Part shown: positions 8,666-17,448 of the stretch, piece after piece
Position numbering within the stretch: the first letter of the stretch is position 1
How the letters are laid out: every line of letters starts with the position of its first letter
Source of the DNA: CAZDWZ01 sp964509425
GTDB lineage: Bacteria; Bdellovibrionota_C; UBA2361; SZUA-149; CAZDWZ01
NCBI GenBank assembly: GCA_964509425.1
Contig: CAZDWZ010000001.1
Location: forward strand, 496,001 to 560,000
DNA: 64,000 nucleotides
Reading direction: 5' to 3'
The notes under the pieces: model-generated
What the model saw: the letters and a program-made list of their open reading frames with translations, nothing else
Told to the model about the DNA's origin: nothing
Database searches by the model: none
Translations under genes and position numbers: made by a program

Positions 8666-8763
8666 ATTCCCTCTTCTCTCTAAAACGCTCTCAGCAAATC
8701 CTGCGCCCCGGCTTCGCCGGTGCTAAATTTCCAGCCTGCACGCCGAAGTAAAACTCCGGCCAA

Positions 8764-8810
8764 ACTTCCGGTCTGAATCCAGCCGTCACCTACCCGGAAG
8801 TCCGGCTGGA
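8764..8810 (-). other. Interleaved inverted repeats, pseudoknot-capable leader
   Basis: Two perfect 8-bp inverted repeats interleave: 8764-8771 with 8794-8801 (acttccgg/ccggaagt) and 8778-8785 with 8803-8810 (tccagccg/cggctgga). The A-B-A'-B' order allows an H-type pseudoknot. It lies in the 174-bp gap between the PfkB stop (8840) and the HEAT-protein start (8665), so it would be in that gene's leader. Confidence 0.4.
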
Positions 8811-8839
8811 AACTCTGTCCGGCCCCAAATTCTGCCCGG

Positions 8840-9835
8840 CTAGCTTTCTGTCCGATATTGACGGACATCTCCCGTGAGGCGCGGGCCGAGTTGGGAAACG
8901 ACTTTGCTCGACAACAAACAAGCGAGCCGCGCCGATTGCTCGACGCCAAGGTCGTGTGTAATCCCGTAAAGAAACGCTCCCGCAAACATATCCCCCGCAC
9001 CGGTGTCGTCGACCGCTGTGACGGGATAAGCAGCCACTCGATGTCGCTCTTTCCCGTATTCGCAGAGTACTCCTCTTGCTCCTAAGGTGAGCACGACATT
9101 CGGAACTCGTTTTAATAGTTGTTCAAATATTTCGGTCTCCGCACCATCACCTGAGGCTGACACCCCCGTGAATGACGCCCCTTCATTTTTGTTTGCGAAG
9201 ATAAGATCGGCTTCCTTCACAACCTTTTCCAAGGGCTCCCGAAAAATATCGACTATAAATCCATCCGAGAATGTGAGCGCTACCTTGGTGTTATGACGCT
9301 TTGCGTGTTGAACAGCTCGTTCAACCACGGCCCGGCCGTTTTCTTGTGCGAGGAGGTAGCCCTCGATATACAGCCACTGACTCGCAGCTATCTGTTCTTC
9401 CTTCACATCGTCGGGACTAAGCTCGACGCTGGCACCCAGGTTCGTGTTCATGGTTCGCTCGGCATCTGGGGTAATCAGCACCACACTCGAGCCGGTCTGA
9501 CAGCCGCCTTTTGGCTTCGTGCCGATCTGCACTCCGAGCTGCTTCATCTCTTCAAGATAAAACTCCCCGAAAGCATCCTCGCCCACCATACACGCATAGG
9601 CCCCGCTGCCCCCTAACTGTCCGAGAGCAATCATGGTATTTGCCGCCGAGCCGCCGCTCGCCTGTTTATCGAGGCGGGCTCCAAAATACGAAAATAGCCG
9701 CCGTTGCTCCTCGGTATCGACCAGGCGCATGCCGCCCTTGTCGAGCTTCAGCTTCGTTATATCTTCTTCAGAGACCCTGAGTTGAAGGTCGATAATCGCA
9801 TTCCCGACCCCGTAGACATCAAATTTTCTCTTCAT
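8840..9835 (-). CDS. PfkB-family carbohydrate/nucleoside kinase, adenosine-kinase type
   Basis: This 331-residue ribokinase-fold enzyme phosphorylates a sugar or nucleoside with ATP. The N-terminal substrate-binding signature GGSAANTMIALGQLGG (about 61-76) and the C-terminal D-D-T-G-A-G-D motif (276-282; catalytic base Asp282) are intact. The N-terminal GVGNAIIDLQLRV and overall length match the bacterial adenosine kinase-like subgroup, but ribokinase or another sugar kinase cannot be excluded. The ATG at 9835 is followed by a basic MKRKFDVYG start. No pathway partner is adjacent. Confidence 0.88.
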   Translation of the reverse strand: MKRKFDVYGVGNAIIDLQLRVSEEDITKLKLDKGGMRLVDTEEQRRLFSYFGARLDKQASGGSAANTMIALGQLGGSGAYACMVGEDAFGEFYLEEMKQLGVQIGTKPKGGCQTGSSVVLITPDAERTMNTNLGASVELSPDDVKEEQIAASQWLYIEGYLLAQENGRAVVERAVQHAKRHNTKVALTFSDGFIVDIFREPLEKVVKEADLIFANKNEGASFTGVSASGDGAETEIFEQLLKRVPNVVLTLGARGVLCEYGKERHRVAAYPVTAVDDTGAGDMFAGAFLYGITHDLGVEQSARLACLLSSKVVSQLGPRLTGDVRQYRTES

Positions 9836-10149
9836 CGACCTTTCCTAAAATCGGCCTTGACCACTCTCTCCCTCCGCCAGCGCTCAATTTCCTGAATCGT
9901 CCCGACGGCTTGTCTCATAGAGTAAGCAGAGGGGAATTCAGGTCAGCGGACGCCGAGCGACTTTTAGGACAGAAGATGGCTAAGAATTCCCCCTTTCCCG
10001 GAAAGGACAGAACTATTAATAGCCGTTATTCATATTTTTTCGGTTGGGGTAGCATACAACTTATTGATCCGACAGATTAATTTGAGCTGTCGCGTTTCTT
10101 TCAGACTTTGCTTCTCCACCCTTTAGACACCCCCTTATCCCAAACGTCG
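9836..10149. other. Divergent intergenic region
   Basis: This gap separates the minus-strand PfkB kinase from the plus-strand CPBP protease. It holds a 9-bp inverted repeat (GGGGAATTC at 9931-9939, GAATTCCCC at 9984-9992) and an AT-rich stretch around 10015-10075 that could contain the protease promoter. I see no RNA gene or credible ORF. Confidence 0.4.
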
Positions 10150-10932
10150 ATGGCCTCTCAAGCGCTCAGAAAATTTATCGGGGTAAAGCGCTGGGGGAAC
10201 CTGTTTCAAGCGCTCCGTGACGAAACCGCCGTTCCGAAGAAACCTCCGGTCGAAACGATGACCGTCATCGCGGCGGTGGCTCTCGCGCTTACACCAATCG
10301 GCATCACACTCGTCGACGATCTCCGCGCGCCGGACGCCGCGCCGTCAATCCTCCCGACCGTGGCATTCGGGGTCTGCGCTCTCCTCGCGTTTCTCTTGAG
10401 AAACCGACTGGGCGTTCCATTTTTTTCAGGACACGCCTGGAAGCGATCGATGGATCTAACCCATACGGGAGTGGCATTGGGATGTATTCCCGCGGTCCTC
10501 GTCTTTTTTCTCAGTCCGACGCTGCTGGCCGATCGGCATGATACGCTTGCTCAGTATATTCCTTCGGGACAACCGGAGGCGGCACAGCAGCAGGTCTCAC
10601 TCGTTGGAAAGACGTTATTGATCCTCGCGATCTCGGCGTGGGTATCGATCACAGAGGAAGTTATTTATCGGGGGTTCTTGGTCAGCGCTATTCGGCGATG
10701 GAGAGTCATTGCAGTACAACGACATCGCGACATTCTTGCCGTCTTCGTCAGCACGGTGGTTTTCGGCGCTGCTCACTTTCCGACTTGGGGACCCTATGCC
10801 GCACTCGCGCTGACCGGGCTCGGACTCGGATTTGTCATCGGGTACATTGCAAACGGCGAAAAACTCTTTCCCGTAATTGTCTACCACATGCTGTTTGATG
10901 CCCTGAGCCTCTTCATTGCGACAAGAGGCTAG
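10150..10932 (+). CDS. CPBP family intramembrane metalloprotease
   Basis: A 260-residue multi-pass membrane protein of the CPBP (CAAX-protease/Rce1-like) family. The three metal/catalytic motifs are present: E-E-V-I-Y-R (Glu169, Glu170, Arg174), F-G-A-A-H (His209) and V-Y-H-M-L-F-D (His246). Such enzymes cleave within the membrane; substrates in bacteria are mostly unknown, and some process peptides or confer immunity to them. A TTG at 10108 gives a longer frame, but the ATG at 10150 is more likely. A second CPBP gene lies near 16.6 kb. Confidence 0.88.
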   Translation: MASQALRKFIGVKRWGNLFQALRDETAVPKKPPVETMTVIAAVALALTPIGITLVDDLRAPDAAPSILPTVAFGVCALLAFLLRNRLGVPFFSGHAWKRSMDLTHTGVALGCIPAVLVFFLSPTLLADRHDTLAQYIPSGQPEAAQQQVSLVGKTLLILAISAWVSITEEVIYRGFLVSAIRRWRVIAVQRHRDILAVFVSTVVFGAAHFPTWGPYAALALTGLGLGFVIGYIANGEKLFPVIVYHMLFDALSLFIATRG

Positions 10933-10966
10933 CGCAGCCGAAAGCGCCGATACCCGTCTCGCCACG

Positions 10967-11076
10967 CCTCCTCCTAGTCCTGCACCTGCACCTGCACCAA
11001 GATCCTCCTCCTCTTCTTGATCCAAATTCAAGGATGAGGGTGAGGAGAAGGATTCTGGTGCAGGTGCATGAGGAGG
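10967..11076. repeat. Long imperfect hairpin between convergent genes
   Basis: The left arm (10967-11023, rich in cctcct and cctgcacctgca) and right arm (11032-11076, rich in ggtgcaggtgca and gaggagg) are imperfect inverted copies around an 8-nt loop (11024-11031). Several mismatches become G-U pairs in the plus-strand RNA. It lies between the ends of the CPBP gene (10932) and the minus-strand gene (11097). It could terminate transcription from both sides, though it lacks a clean U-tract on the plus strand. Confidence 0.55.
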
Positions 11077-11096
11077 AAAAAGAAAAAGAGGAAGAG

Positions 11097-11621
11097 TTAG
11101 GCGTCGATTGAATCCGGTCGAGGCGGAGAACCGATACTCGGAGTAGGATCACTATACGGGACTCGCGGGTCACCGCCCGGCGACCTCGTTCCGCCTCCCA
11201 TCCTCACCCCATAATGTGTTTGGGAGAGCAGGTAGGCCACGTAGGACTTTAAGTAGCTTTCGCCTGAACCATAGCTGAAGGTACTGAGCCTACCGGACGC
11301 GACACCGAGCCACTGAGTGAGTCGTTGACCGTCGGCACTCTGCTGAAAGTTGTGCAATTCTACGTTATGGCTAATTGCCATGGAGTTCTGGAGCGCCATA
11401 TCCGCGCCCTGCCGAGATTGCAGGTCACCGGGAACGACGAGCGCGCCCATATTCGTCGGTGCTCTCTGAGGACTTCCGGCGACAGTAGGCAACCGCAACT
11501 CCGTATCCGCGTCTACCCGCGTGAGCAAAGCCGATGGGTCGGGGAGGACTAAGGATGCGTCGGGTGTCACGGAAACGGTCGAACGCGGCACTTGGGTACT
11601 GAGCGGGATGTAAGTTGCCAT
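11097..11621 (-). CDS. Hypothetical protein, Pro/Ser-rich
   Basis: An unrecognised 174-residue protein. I start it at the ATG at 11621 (MATYIPLSTQV); the frame extends upstream to 11711 but that part is Arg/Cys-rich and looks non-coding. It has no signal peptide or membrane segment. The central part (about 70-125) is Gln/His-rich and may be helical (MALQNSMAISHNVELHNFQQ), and the C-terminal ~40 residues are a Gly/Pro/Ser tail. No motif suggests a function. It has a 300-bp leader, so it is probably a single gene. Confidence 0.6.
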   Translation of the reverse strand: MATYIPLSTQVPRSTVSVTPDASLVLPDPSALLTRVDADTELRLPTVAGSPQRAPTNMGALVVPGDLQSRQGADMALQNSMAISHNVELHNFQQSADGQRLTQWLGVASGRLSTFSYGSGESYLKSYVAYLLSQTHYGVRMGGGTRSPGGDPRVPYSDPTPSIGSPPRPDSIDA

Positions 11622-11981
11622 AAGCAAACCTTGATAACCAAAAATCTCGCCTAAACTTTCGTTCCCGAGGCGAGAGCATCGGAGGTCGAACGAAATTCGG
11701 GAGAGACGCACGGGAGAGAATGGGCCTCAGCTGGGAAACCAGTCCCTCCTTCGAGAGTAGCCGAGATGAGGAGAGATAAGCCAGTAACGGCACCAGTGCG
11801 GCTCCCTTAACTTTCAAATAGAACAAATCGGTAAGGATAACTAAGGGTTCCGTTCGCGCTCCCATACAAAAAAGGCGCCAAGCGGACTCCCTATTTCGAA
11901 ATCAGGAAGAAAAATAACGAGTGCGGGGGAGCTGTGACGCGCTCTTCCTTGTCACCGCTCCCCCGAATGTATCGCCCGTCA
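11622..11981. other. Intergenic region with one terminator
   Basis: Apart from the terminator at 11906-11965, which serves the upstream minus-strand gene, the remaining ~280 bp holds no ORF or RNA I can support. It must contain the promoter of the 174-residue gene. Confidence 0.4.
11906..11965 (-). terminator. Strong intrinsic terminator
   Basis: On the minus strand, CGGGGGAGC-GTGAC pairs with GTCAC-GCTCCCCCG (11924-11938 and 11951-11965). It is followed by an AT-rich tract with five T. It begins 17 bp after the stop of the large secreted protein, so it should end that transcript. Confidence 0.8.
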
Positions 11982-14417
11982 CTACCGCAATGTCGTCGGC
12001 ATCACGAAATCGACTTCTTTATTAAAGAGCCGCACTCGCCGTACCTCGCCGAGAAGAACACCTTCCTGCGAAGTTTCGATGCTGAATGTCCCGTATGCTT
12101 CCACAGGGAAATTGATTCCTGGAGTATTGCTGATCCCAAGAACTGAAGCCGCTCCGGCTCCGATGTCGAGCGAACCGAAGCTCGGCGTGCCGCCGTAGGG
12201 GCGAACAACATACGACGCGAGATGATTCGATGAGGTCGTCGAGACGAGCGACAACACGTTCTCCATTCCGAGGAAGGTGTTGATCGTACCAATCTGCGAG
12301 GCGCGTTGCTTGATCTTCGCAATCGACGCAAATCCCGAAAGGAGACTTCCGGCTGACCCGTGCAGATAAGACATACTTTGCGCGATGATTGGTCCACTCG
12401 ACACGAGCTCAACCGAACCCGACTCCTTGTTCGGGAATACCGCCGACGCGTTGAAGTGGTATTGCCCCTTCGCCGGAATCACCGAGTTTGCCGCACCGAG
12501 CACCACGCCCGAACGGTTTCTGAACTTCGCAGTCACTAAACACGGAAGAGTATCGACACAAGCGGTTTCAATCCAGTTGTCCACAATGGGCGACACGGAA
12601 AGTCCCGGAACGTTCTCAACGACATTCGCCGCCGACGAGTAGAGAGTATCCACCGTTCCGGCTCGTCCATCCAAGACGAGCGCAAAGTTGTAGGTCTCCG
12701 GGTCCACTCCTCTCGGAGCATTGCTGCTGTAACGAGCAACCGACAGGAAGTACTCCGCCTTCGGATTAACCGGCAGAACTTCCACCAAGTAGACGCCCTG
12801 GATTACCTGGCCGCTCGCGGTCAGATACTCATGGCCGCCGTGAACGTCGAACTCTCCGAGCGCCGGGAGGGTCACGAGGCGTGATTCTTTGAAGACACCG
12901 TCTTGATTGTAGAGGTTCACCTGGTACGTCTGAGGCGTGAACTCGATCTGGCCGTTTGCACCGCGAGCACCGAAGTTGATGACTTCGACCCAGTTCGGCG
13001 TTAGATCACCACCGCCCTTTGGATCATAGGTGTTCGACATCCCGTATGATTTCCCGGTTGTCCGGTTCCGGAACTCACGAGCAAATGCAAACGAGAAACT
13101 GCCTTCCTTGTTCGGCCTGTAGAAGCTCACCCGGCCGAGAATTTTCTCGTTCGAGTTCGAATCATCCCAGTCGAAGCGAACGAATCCATACGTATCAACA
13201 TAGCCGTCCGGTGTGTTCGAACCGTTCGGCGCTCCAAGCGTGCTTAAATCCTGGAAACCTTCGCAACCCTGATTGAGAATGTTGCAGGCGATGAGCACGA
13301 GGTTATTGACGTCGACGTCGACTTGTCCGCCGGCGGGAACCTCAACACCGCGTTGAATCATGACCTGCCCGCGAAGATTATACACCGTGATTCCAACAAC
13401 TCGGTTCTTCGTGCCCTGGTTGATCAGCTCGGCGAAGTTCCATTGCCCGAGATAGGTGTTGAACTTTGCAAATGCCGGGCTGCTGACGAACGCATCTCCG
13501 TCGTCTTCGTCACCGTCCGTCGGGCTTTCGCATCCGGGATCGCCCGAACCGTCGAGCGCAAAATCAATCTTGCCGTCGCCGTCGTTGTCGAGACCGTCAT
13601 CGCAGACATGCGTGTTGTCGGTCTCCGTGTTGTCTTCCGGTCCGCTACATCCCGGATCGTTCGGGTAGTCGGCGTATCCATCGCCGTCGTCATCGACCCC
13701 GTTTGAGCAGATGGCACCCGGATAACCAGGGTCAAATGCACTGCAATCGCTGTCTCCGGTCTGCGACACCGTTCTCATGGAGTAGTTGTAGGTTGTCACC
13801 GGAACGACGGCGAAATCGTCATACGTCCGGGGTGAAACCGGAAGCAGACCACCGAGCTGTCCACCATCGCAATTTTGGCCTCGATACAATTTATATCCTT
13901 CGATGAGACCTCCCGCCGCGGGCGGTGCCCAGGTCACCCGCACCCGATCGAGAAATGTTCCGTCCGTTGCAGAAACGGAAGTCGGCGGTGAGATCTTCGC
14001 GTAGCCCGAGTCAATTTCCGTGCAGTCCACACTGCCGTCAGATTGAAGAACTTCGAGAGAGTAGAAATATTCACGTCCCGGAGTGATGTTCTGATTATCC
14101 ACGATGCCGAGTGTGGTCGCCGGCAAACCGGAGATGAGTAACGAATCACAGCCGGTGAACACCAGCGAGCGGTGGACGTTGATCTGCACGGAATGAAGCT
14201 GGGCCCCCGAGCCGAAAATTATCTCCGGGAGATTTTCCCATGCCAGCTCGATCCGATCAGTGTACTTGCCGTTACTGGCATTCAAGTCAGCCGATGCCGA
14301 ATCAGGCAGCACCGCCCCTTCGGCGAAGCACAGAAACGCACCGATCGAAAGGATGAATTTCGAAACGGAACTGCGCATCCGGACGGAACGCCGGACAAAG
14401 GGAACTGAACACGACAT
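11982..14417 (-). CDS. Large secreted protein with FN3-like modules and DGxDNDGDG calcium-type repeats
   Basis: An 811-residue exported protein. The start at 14417 is chosen because GGAGG (14424-14428) lies 6 nt upstream; the longer frame to 14516 overlaps the previous gene. A signal peptide (RR n-region, hydrophobic core, SASA cleavage) is followed by two fibronectin-III-like modules (about 42-135 and 145-232). Then come Asp-rich repeats (about 236-307) with V-D-D-D-G-D-G and L-D-N-D-G-D-G motifs bounded by DPGC, like calcium-binding repeats common in myxobacterial surface proteins. The rest (about 310-811) is beta-rich with recurring NRVVGITVYN, FRNRTTGKSYG and KFRNRSGVVLG segments, suggesting repeated beta-sandwich units. 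It probably binds at or outside the cell surface. Confidence 0.8.
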   Translation of the reverse strand: MSCSVPFVRRSVRMRSSVSKFILSIGAFLCFAEGAVLPDSASADLNASNGKYTDRIELAWENLPEIIFGSGAQLHSVQINVHRSLVFTGCDSLLISGLPATTLGIVDNQNITPGREYFYSLEVLQSDGSVDCTEIDSGYAKISPPTSVSATDGTFLDRVRVTWAPPAAGGLIEGYKLYRGQNCDGGQLGGLLPVSPRTYDDFAVVPVTTYNYSMRTVSQTGDSDCSAFDPGYPGAICSNGVDDDGDGYADYPNDPGCSGPEDNTETDNTHVCDDGLDNDGDGKIDFALDGSGDPGCESPTDGDEDDGDAFVSSPAFAKFNTYLGQWNFAELINQGTKNRVVGITVYNLRGQVMIQRGVEVPAGGQVDVDVNNLVLIACNILNQGCEGFQDLSTLGAPNGSNTPDGYVDTYGFVRFDWDDSNSNEKILGRVSFYRPNKEGSFSFAFAREFRNRTTGKSYGMSNTYDPKGGGDLTPNWVEVINFGARGANGQIEFTPQTYQVNLYNQDGVFKESRLVTLPALGEFDVHGGHEYLTASGQVIQGVYLVEVLPVNPKAEYFLSVARYSSNAPRGVDPETYNFALVLDGRAGTVDTLYSSAANVVENVPGLSVSPIVDNWIETACVDTLPCLVTAKFRNRSGVVLGAANSVIPAKGQYHFNASAVFPNKESGSVELVSSGPIIAQSMSYLHGSAGSLLSGFASIAKIKQRASQIGTINTFLGMENVLSLVSTTSSNHLASYVVRPYGGTPSFGSLDIGAGAASVLGISNTPGINFPVEAYGTFSIETSQEGVLLGEVRRVRLFNKEVDFVMPTTLR

Positions 14418-14481
14418 TGGATACCTCCATGACAAGATTGGAGGGGAAATTAGAGCCTTTGAAAAACTCCCGCAACGAGAA

Positions 14482-15843
14482 TTATCCGCCATTGATGAGG
14501 AGAACCACCGGCGCATTTCTCAAGTTGCCGCGAAAGAAAAATGGAAGCGGCTGAGTTTCCGCCGCTTGATAATACCCGCCGAGCTCGCGGAGTAAGTTCA
14601 CGAGCGGTGCCTCGTCAGGCAGAAGGATCGTGTTCACCTGTTCTCGAGAAAGCGTTTCTTGAAACCCGTTTGCCACCTTGGAAAGCGTTACGTAGGTTTC
14701 TATTCTCCGGTTGCGCTCGCCCTCTCCAACGGAAAGGATTCGGGCGTCGAGGAACGATGGAAAGCCTGCCGCAATGAGCTGAGGCGCCATGCGGAAATCG
14801 TGGAAAACAACAAACGGTTCCTTTCTCTCGTCCGAGCGGATCTTCGCTTCGACCAGCCCAGGGACGAGGGCCTTGACCCCCCTTTGGTAGGCCATCGGCT
14901 TCGGTCCTGAGAGACTGAGGAACACAAGGGCGATGCCGGTTCCGGCGAGTTGGAGGCCGTGACTGCGCAGCTCGTCGCTCCCCATCGCTTTTCGGCTCTC
15001 AAGCAGTATGATTGCCACAATCGGCGACAGAGCGAGGGAGCCAAACTCACTGAGCAGCGCGGTCAGCACTCCCGTTAAAAAAATTACGGTCACGATGGCT
15101 CGCCGATCTCGAGCCAAACACGCCGCGGCGAAAATCACGAGAACGAGCTCCTTCCGCATTTGGAAATTCGGTGAGAACCAACCGGTGAGAAACCGCAACA
15201 TCGAATCACCTGGCTCTGCCATGGCCGCCGTCCAGCTTTTCAGCTCAGCCAGCGCCGGTGGGCTCACCAAAACACCGAGAAGCCCCATGCTAAATGCGAT
15301 GAGCAGAAACTTCGTGTTTGCCCGTGCGGCAAAACACGACCCGACCAGCACACCACCGGTAAGAAAAAATGCGGCGGTCCAAGAGATATCGAGCGCCGGC
15401 CACGCGAGTATGGTCATCCCCAGGATGATCGCGGAAAGAAATGAAGGTGCCGCCGCGAGCGAGAGAACGAGGATCGTCCAAAGGAGCGAGGTCAGATACG
15501 GATCAGACCCGGAAACGAGGGTCCCTGCTCCCAGGTCTCGATAGGAAGTTAAGAGGAAGACCCCGGTGGAGAACGGAACGACCCAAGTCCGGAGCCCCAG
15601 CCTGAAGCCCGTAATGCCGATCAGCAAAATCGAAAGGCACAGGCTCCCTACCCTCACCAGCCCCGGCCCGAAAAAATGGAAAAGCCACGTGGCGAGAGGC
15701 CAAGCGTTACCCGCATCGGCGGAAGCTCCCGCCCGGAACACGGCCTCCGCAACCGGCATGTCTCCAAGATATGAAATCATCAGGTGGTTTTCCTCGAAAC
15801 GAGCACGGCACGATAGCAGAAACGCCGCCGATGATACCTTCAT
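14482..15843 (-). CDS. Polytopic membrane protein, glycosyltransferase-like
   Basis: A 453-residue protein starting at the ATG at 15843; the frame extends to 16014 but that part lacks coding character. The N-terminus (ENHLMISYLGDMPVAEA) has the first-loop pattern of GT-C membrane glycosyltransferases, followed by about nine helices to residue ~320. A soluble C-terminal domain (about 335-453) contains F-L-D-A-R and ends VVLLINGG. No acceptor can be named. It lies 64 bp upstream of the large secreted protein on the same strand, so it could be co-transcribed with it. Confidence 0.65.
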   Translation of the reverse strand: MKVSSAAFLLSCRARFEENHLMISYLGDMPVAEAVFRAGASADAGNAWPLATWLFHFFGPGLVRVGSLCLSILLIGITGFRLGLRTWVVPFSTGVFLLTSYRDLGAGTLVSGSDPYLTSLLWTILVLSLAAAPSFLSAIILGMTILAWPALDISWTAAFFLTGGVLVGSCFAARANTKFLLIAFSMGLLGVLVSPPALAELKSWTAAMAEPGDSMLRFLTGWFSPNFQMRKELVLVIFAAACLARDRRAIVTVIFLTGVLTALLSEFGSLALSPIVAIILLESRKAMGSDELRSHGLQLAGTGIALVFLSLSGPKPMAYQRGVKALVPGLVEAKIRSDERKEPFVVFHDFRMAPQLIAAGFPSFLDARILSVGEGERNRRIETYVTLSKVANGFQETLSREQVNTILLPDEAPLVNLLRELGGYYQAAETQPLPFFFRGNLRNAPVVLLINGG

Positions 15844-16016
15844 GACAGGCGAGCCGAAATCAGGACCCGAACCGCTTACGGTAATGGGGTATTCTAACGG
15901 GGGTCCAGGCGAAAGACCCCACCACCCCAAAGGGGATACTTTCGGGGCAATGCGCGAGACTGTAATATCCTCCCCGGCCGCTTTCTGAAATGAAATTCCG
16001 GCGGCAATAAGCATAA

Positions 16017-16092
16017 CCTGACCTTCTCACAGCCCTTCGTAATGACAATGTGCATTTGTTGGGATTTGCAGCAAGGCTGTGAGAAGCTCAGG
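16017..16092 (+). promoter_or_regulatory. 20-bp inverted repeat in the rppH leader
   Basis: CCTGACCTTCTCACAGCC-CTT (16017-16037) and AAGGCTGTGAGAAGCTCAGG (16073-16092) are near-perfect inverted copies separated by about 35 bp, ending 31 bp before the rppH start. They could form an RNA stem or a protein-binding site. There is no U-tract, so a simple terminator is unlikely. Confidence 0.5.
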
Positions 16093-16122
16093 TCTAGCCC
16101 CCAAACCAGGAGTCCGCGCGGG

Positions 16123-16614
16123 ATGAGCATTCCGTATCTTGAAAGACCGTATCGAAAGAATGTGGCGGCTGTCGTGCTAAACGAGACGGGCCACATCCTG
16201 GCGTGCCGGCGGATTGATTTCCCGGACACGTGGCAACTTCCGCAAGGCGGTATTGAAGAAGACGAGACGGAAGTCGAGGCACTGTTGAGAGAACTCGATG
16301 AAGAGATCGGAACAGCGAATGTCACGATCATCGGCCGGCTTGAATCAACGATTCGATACGATTGGCCTGAAGAAGTCGCGCACAAATCCTTTCGAGGCCA
16401 AGAGCAGTGCTATTTTCTGGTGCGGCTCGACCCGGCTGCCCAAATTGACTTCACCATAAAATCTCCGGCAGAGTTCTCGGGCTACGAATGGCTGACGTCT
16501 AGTGAGTTTCTCGGACGGCTGGATCCTTCAAGAAACGGAGGTTTCAAAAACGCCGCCTACGCGGAAGCCCTTCGACTATTTGACTCGCAACATCCGGGAA
16601 TCATCAAGCGATGA
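16123..16614 (+). CDS. rppH: RNA pyrophosphohydrolase RppH (NUDIX)
   Basis: A 163-residue NUDIX enzyme that removes pyrophosphate from the 5' triphosphate of mRNA and so triggers decay. The NUDIX box is perfect: G42-x5-E48-x7-R56-E57-L58-x-E60-E61-I-G63. The preceding WQLPQGGI and the start PYRKNVAAVVLN are typical of RppH rather than of Ap4A or MutT hydrolases. The ATG at 16123 with AGGAG at 16108-16112 is chosen over an upstream in-frame ATG at 16042, which lies inside the leader inverted repeat. It overlaps the next gene by 4 bp (ATGA). Confidence 0.93.
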   Translation: MSIPYLERPYRKNVAAVVLNETGHILACRRIDFPDTWQLPQGGIEEDETEVEALLRELDEEIGTANVTIIGRLESTIRYDWPEEVAHKSFRGQEQCYFLVRLDPAAQIDFTIKSPAEFSGYEWLTSSEFLGRLDPSRNGGFKNAAYAEALRLFDSQHPGIIKR

Positions 16615-17237
16615 TCGAACTTTGGCTCAGACATTCCCTTCGCCGTCAGCTTTTTGCTCTTGTGGGAATGAGCATCGGCGCCGCTCTTCTTGATTACTGG
16701 ATTACGCCCACTCCTCTCCTCCGATTAAAGACAGCGCTAGTGGTGCAGGGCCTCTTCGCGGGTCTTCTCATCTCGTTTGTCGTTCTGACGCTCCACCTCA
16801 TGGGTTTTCTCTTCGAGAGGACGAATCATCTCAGCGCCCTTCGGCAGCTGAGAACACGCTTCCCGTCTCATGACCCATGGATATTCACGGGTGTTTTCTT
16901 TTTCTTTGCAGCCGAGGAGGTTTTCTTTCGCGGATATGTTCTTAATCCGTTGCTGCCTCTGGGCATCCCGCTTGCCATTACACTTCATGCGCTGCTGGCA
17001 TTTGTTTTTCTCTACGCGGGTCGGCGTGCTTGGCTCTGGACTTTTGTCCAGTTAGTGGAGTTTTGTTTTCTCGGATATCTATTTGCTCTCACGAGATCGC
17101 TCGCCGCTTGTGTCGCCGCACACGTTGTTGTCGCGGCGCTTGAGGAAGTTTTTCTGCGCTTCACACTCTCGCGGTATCCCACGGGAGCATCGCTTCGACG
17201 GGGAATCCGTAACTCCGTCCTGAGATCGCCCGCGTAA
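16611..17237 (+). CDS. CPBP-type intramembrane protease
   Basis: A 208-residue membrane protein starting in an ATGA overlap with rppH, so the two are translationally coupled. It has E-E-V-F-F-R (Glu102, Glu103, Arg107) followed by a histidine in the next helix (ITLHALLAF, His126) and A-A-H-V-V-V near residue 170. These match the motif order of CPBP proteases, although motif 2 is less canonical than in the 10.1-kb paralogue. The substrate is unknown. Pairing with an RNA-decay enzyme has no functional explanation I can offer. Confidence 0.78.
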   Translation: MIELWLRHSLRRQLFALVGMSIGAALLDYWITPTPLLRLKTALVVQGLFAGLLISFVVLTLHLMGFLFERTNHLSALRQLRTRFPSHDPWIFTGVFFFFAAEEVFFRGYVLNPLLPLGIPLAITLHALLAFVFLYAGRRAWLWTFVQLVEFCFLGYLFALTRSLAACVAAHVVVAALEEVFLRFTLSRYPTGASLRRGIRNSVLRSPA

Positions 17238-17448
17238 ACCGAAAAATATCGGACCCCTTCTCGACGCGCTGCTTCAGTCCGGACGAATGCAGGCAGTCCG
17301 CTATGAGGAAAAGTGCCGCACACGCTTTACGCAAAGAACGTTCGTTCGAAAACTTCCTGAGCGATATCGCGAGTCCATCAACGCGGGAGAATCAATTAGC
17401 CCCGGCCGTGTCTTGCGCCTCCCAGGGCAGCCGGAGTACAGTAAACAT

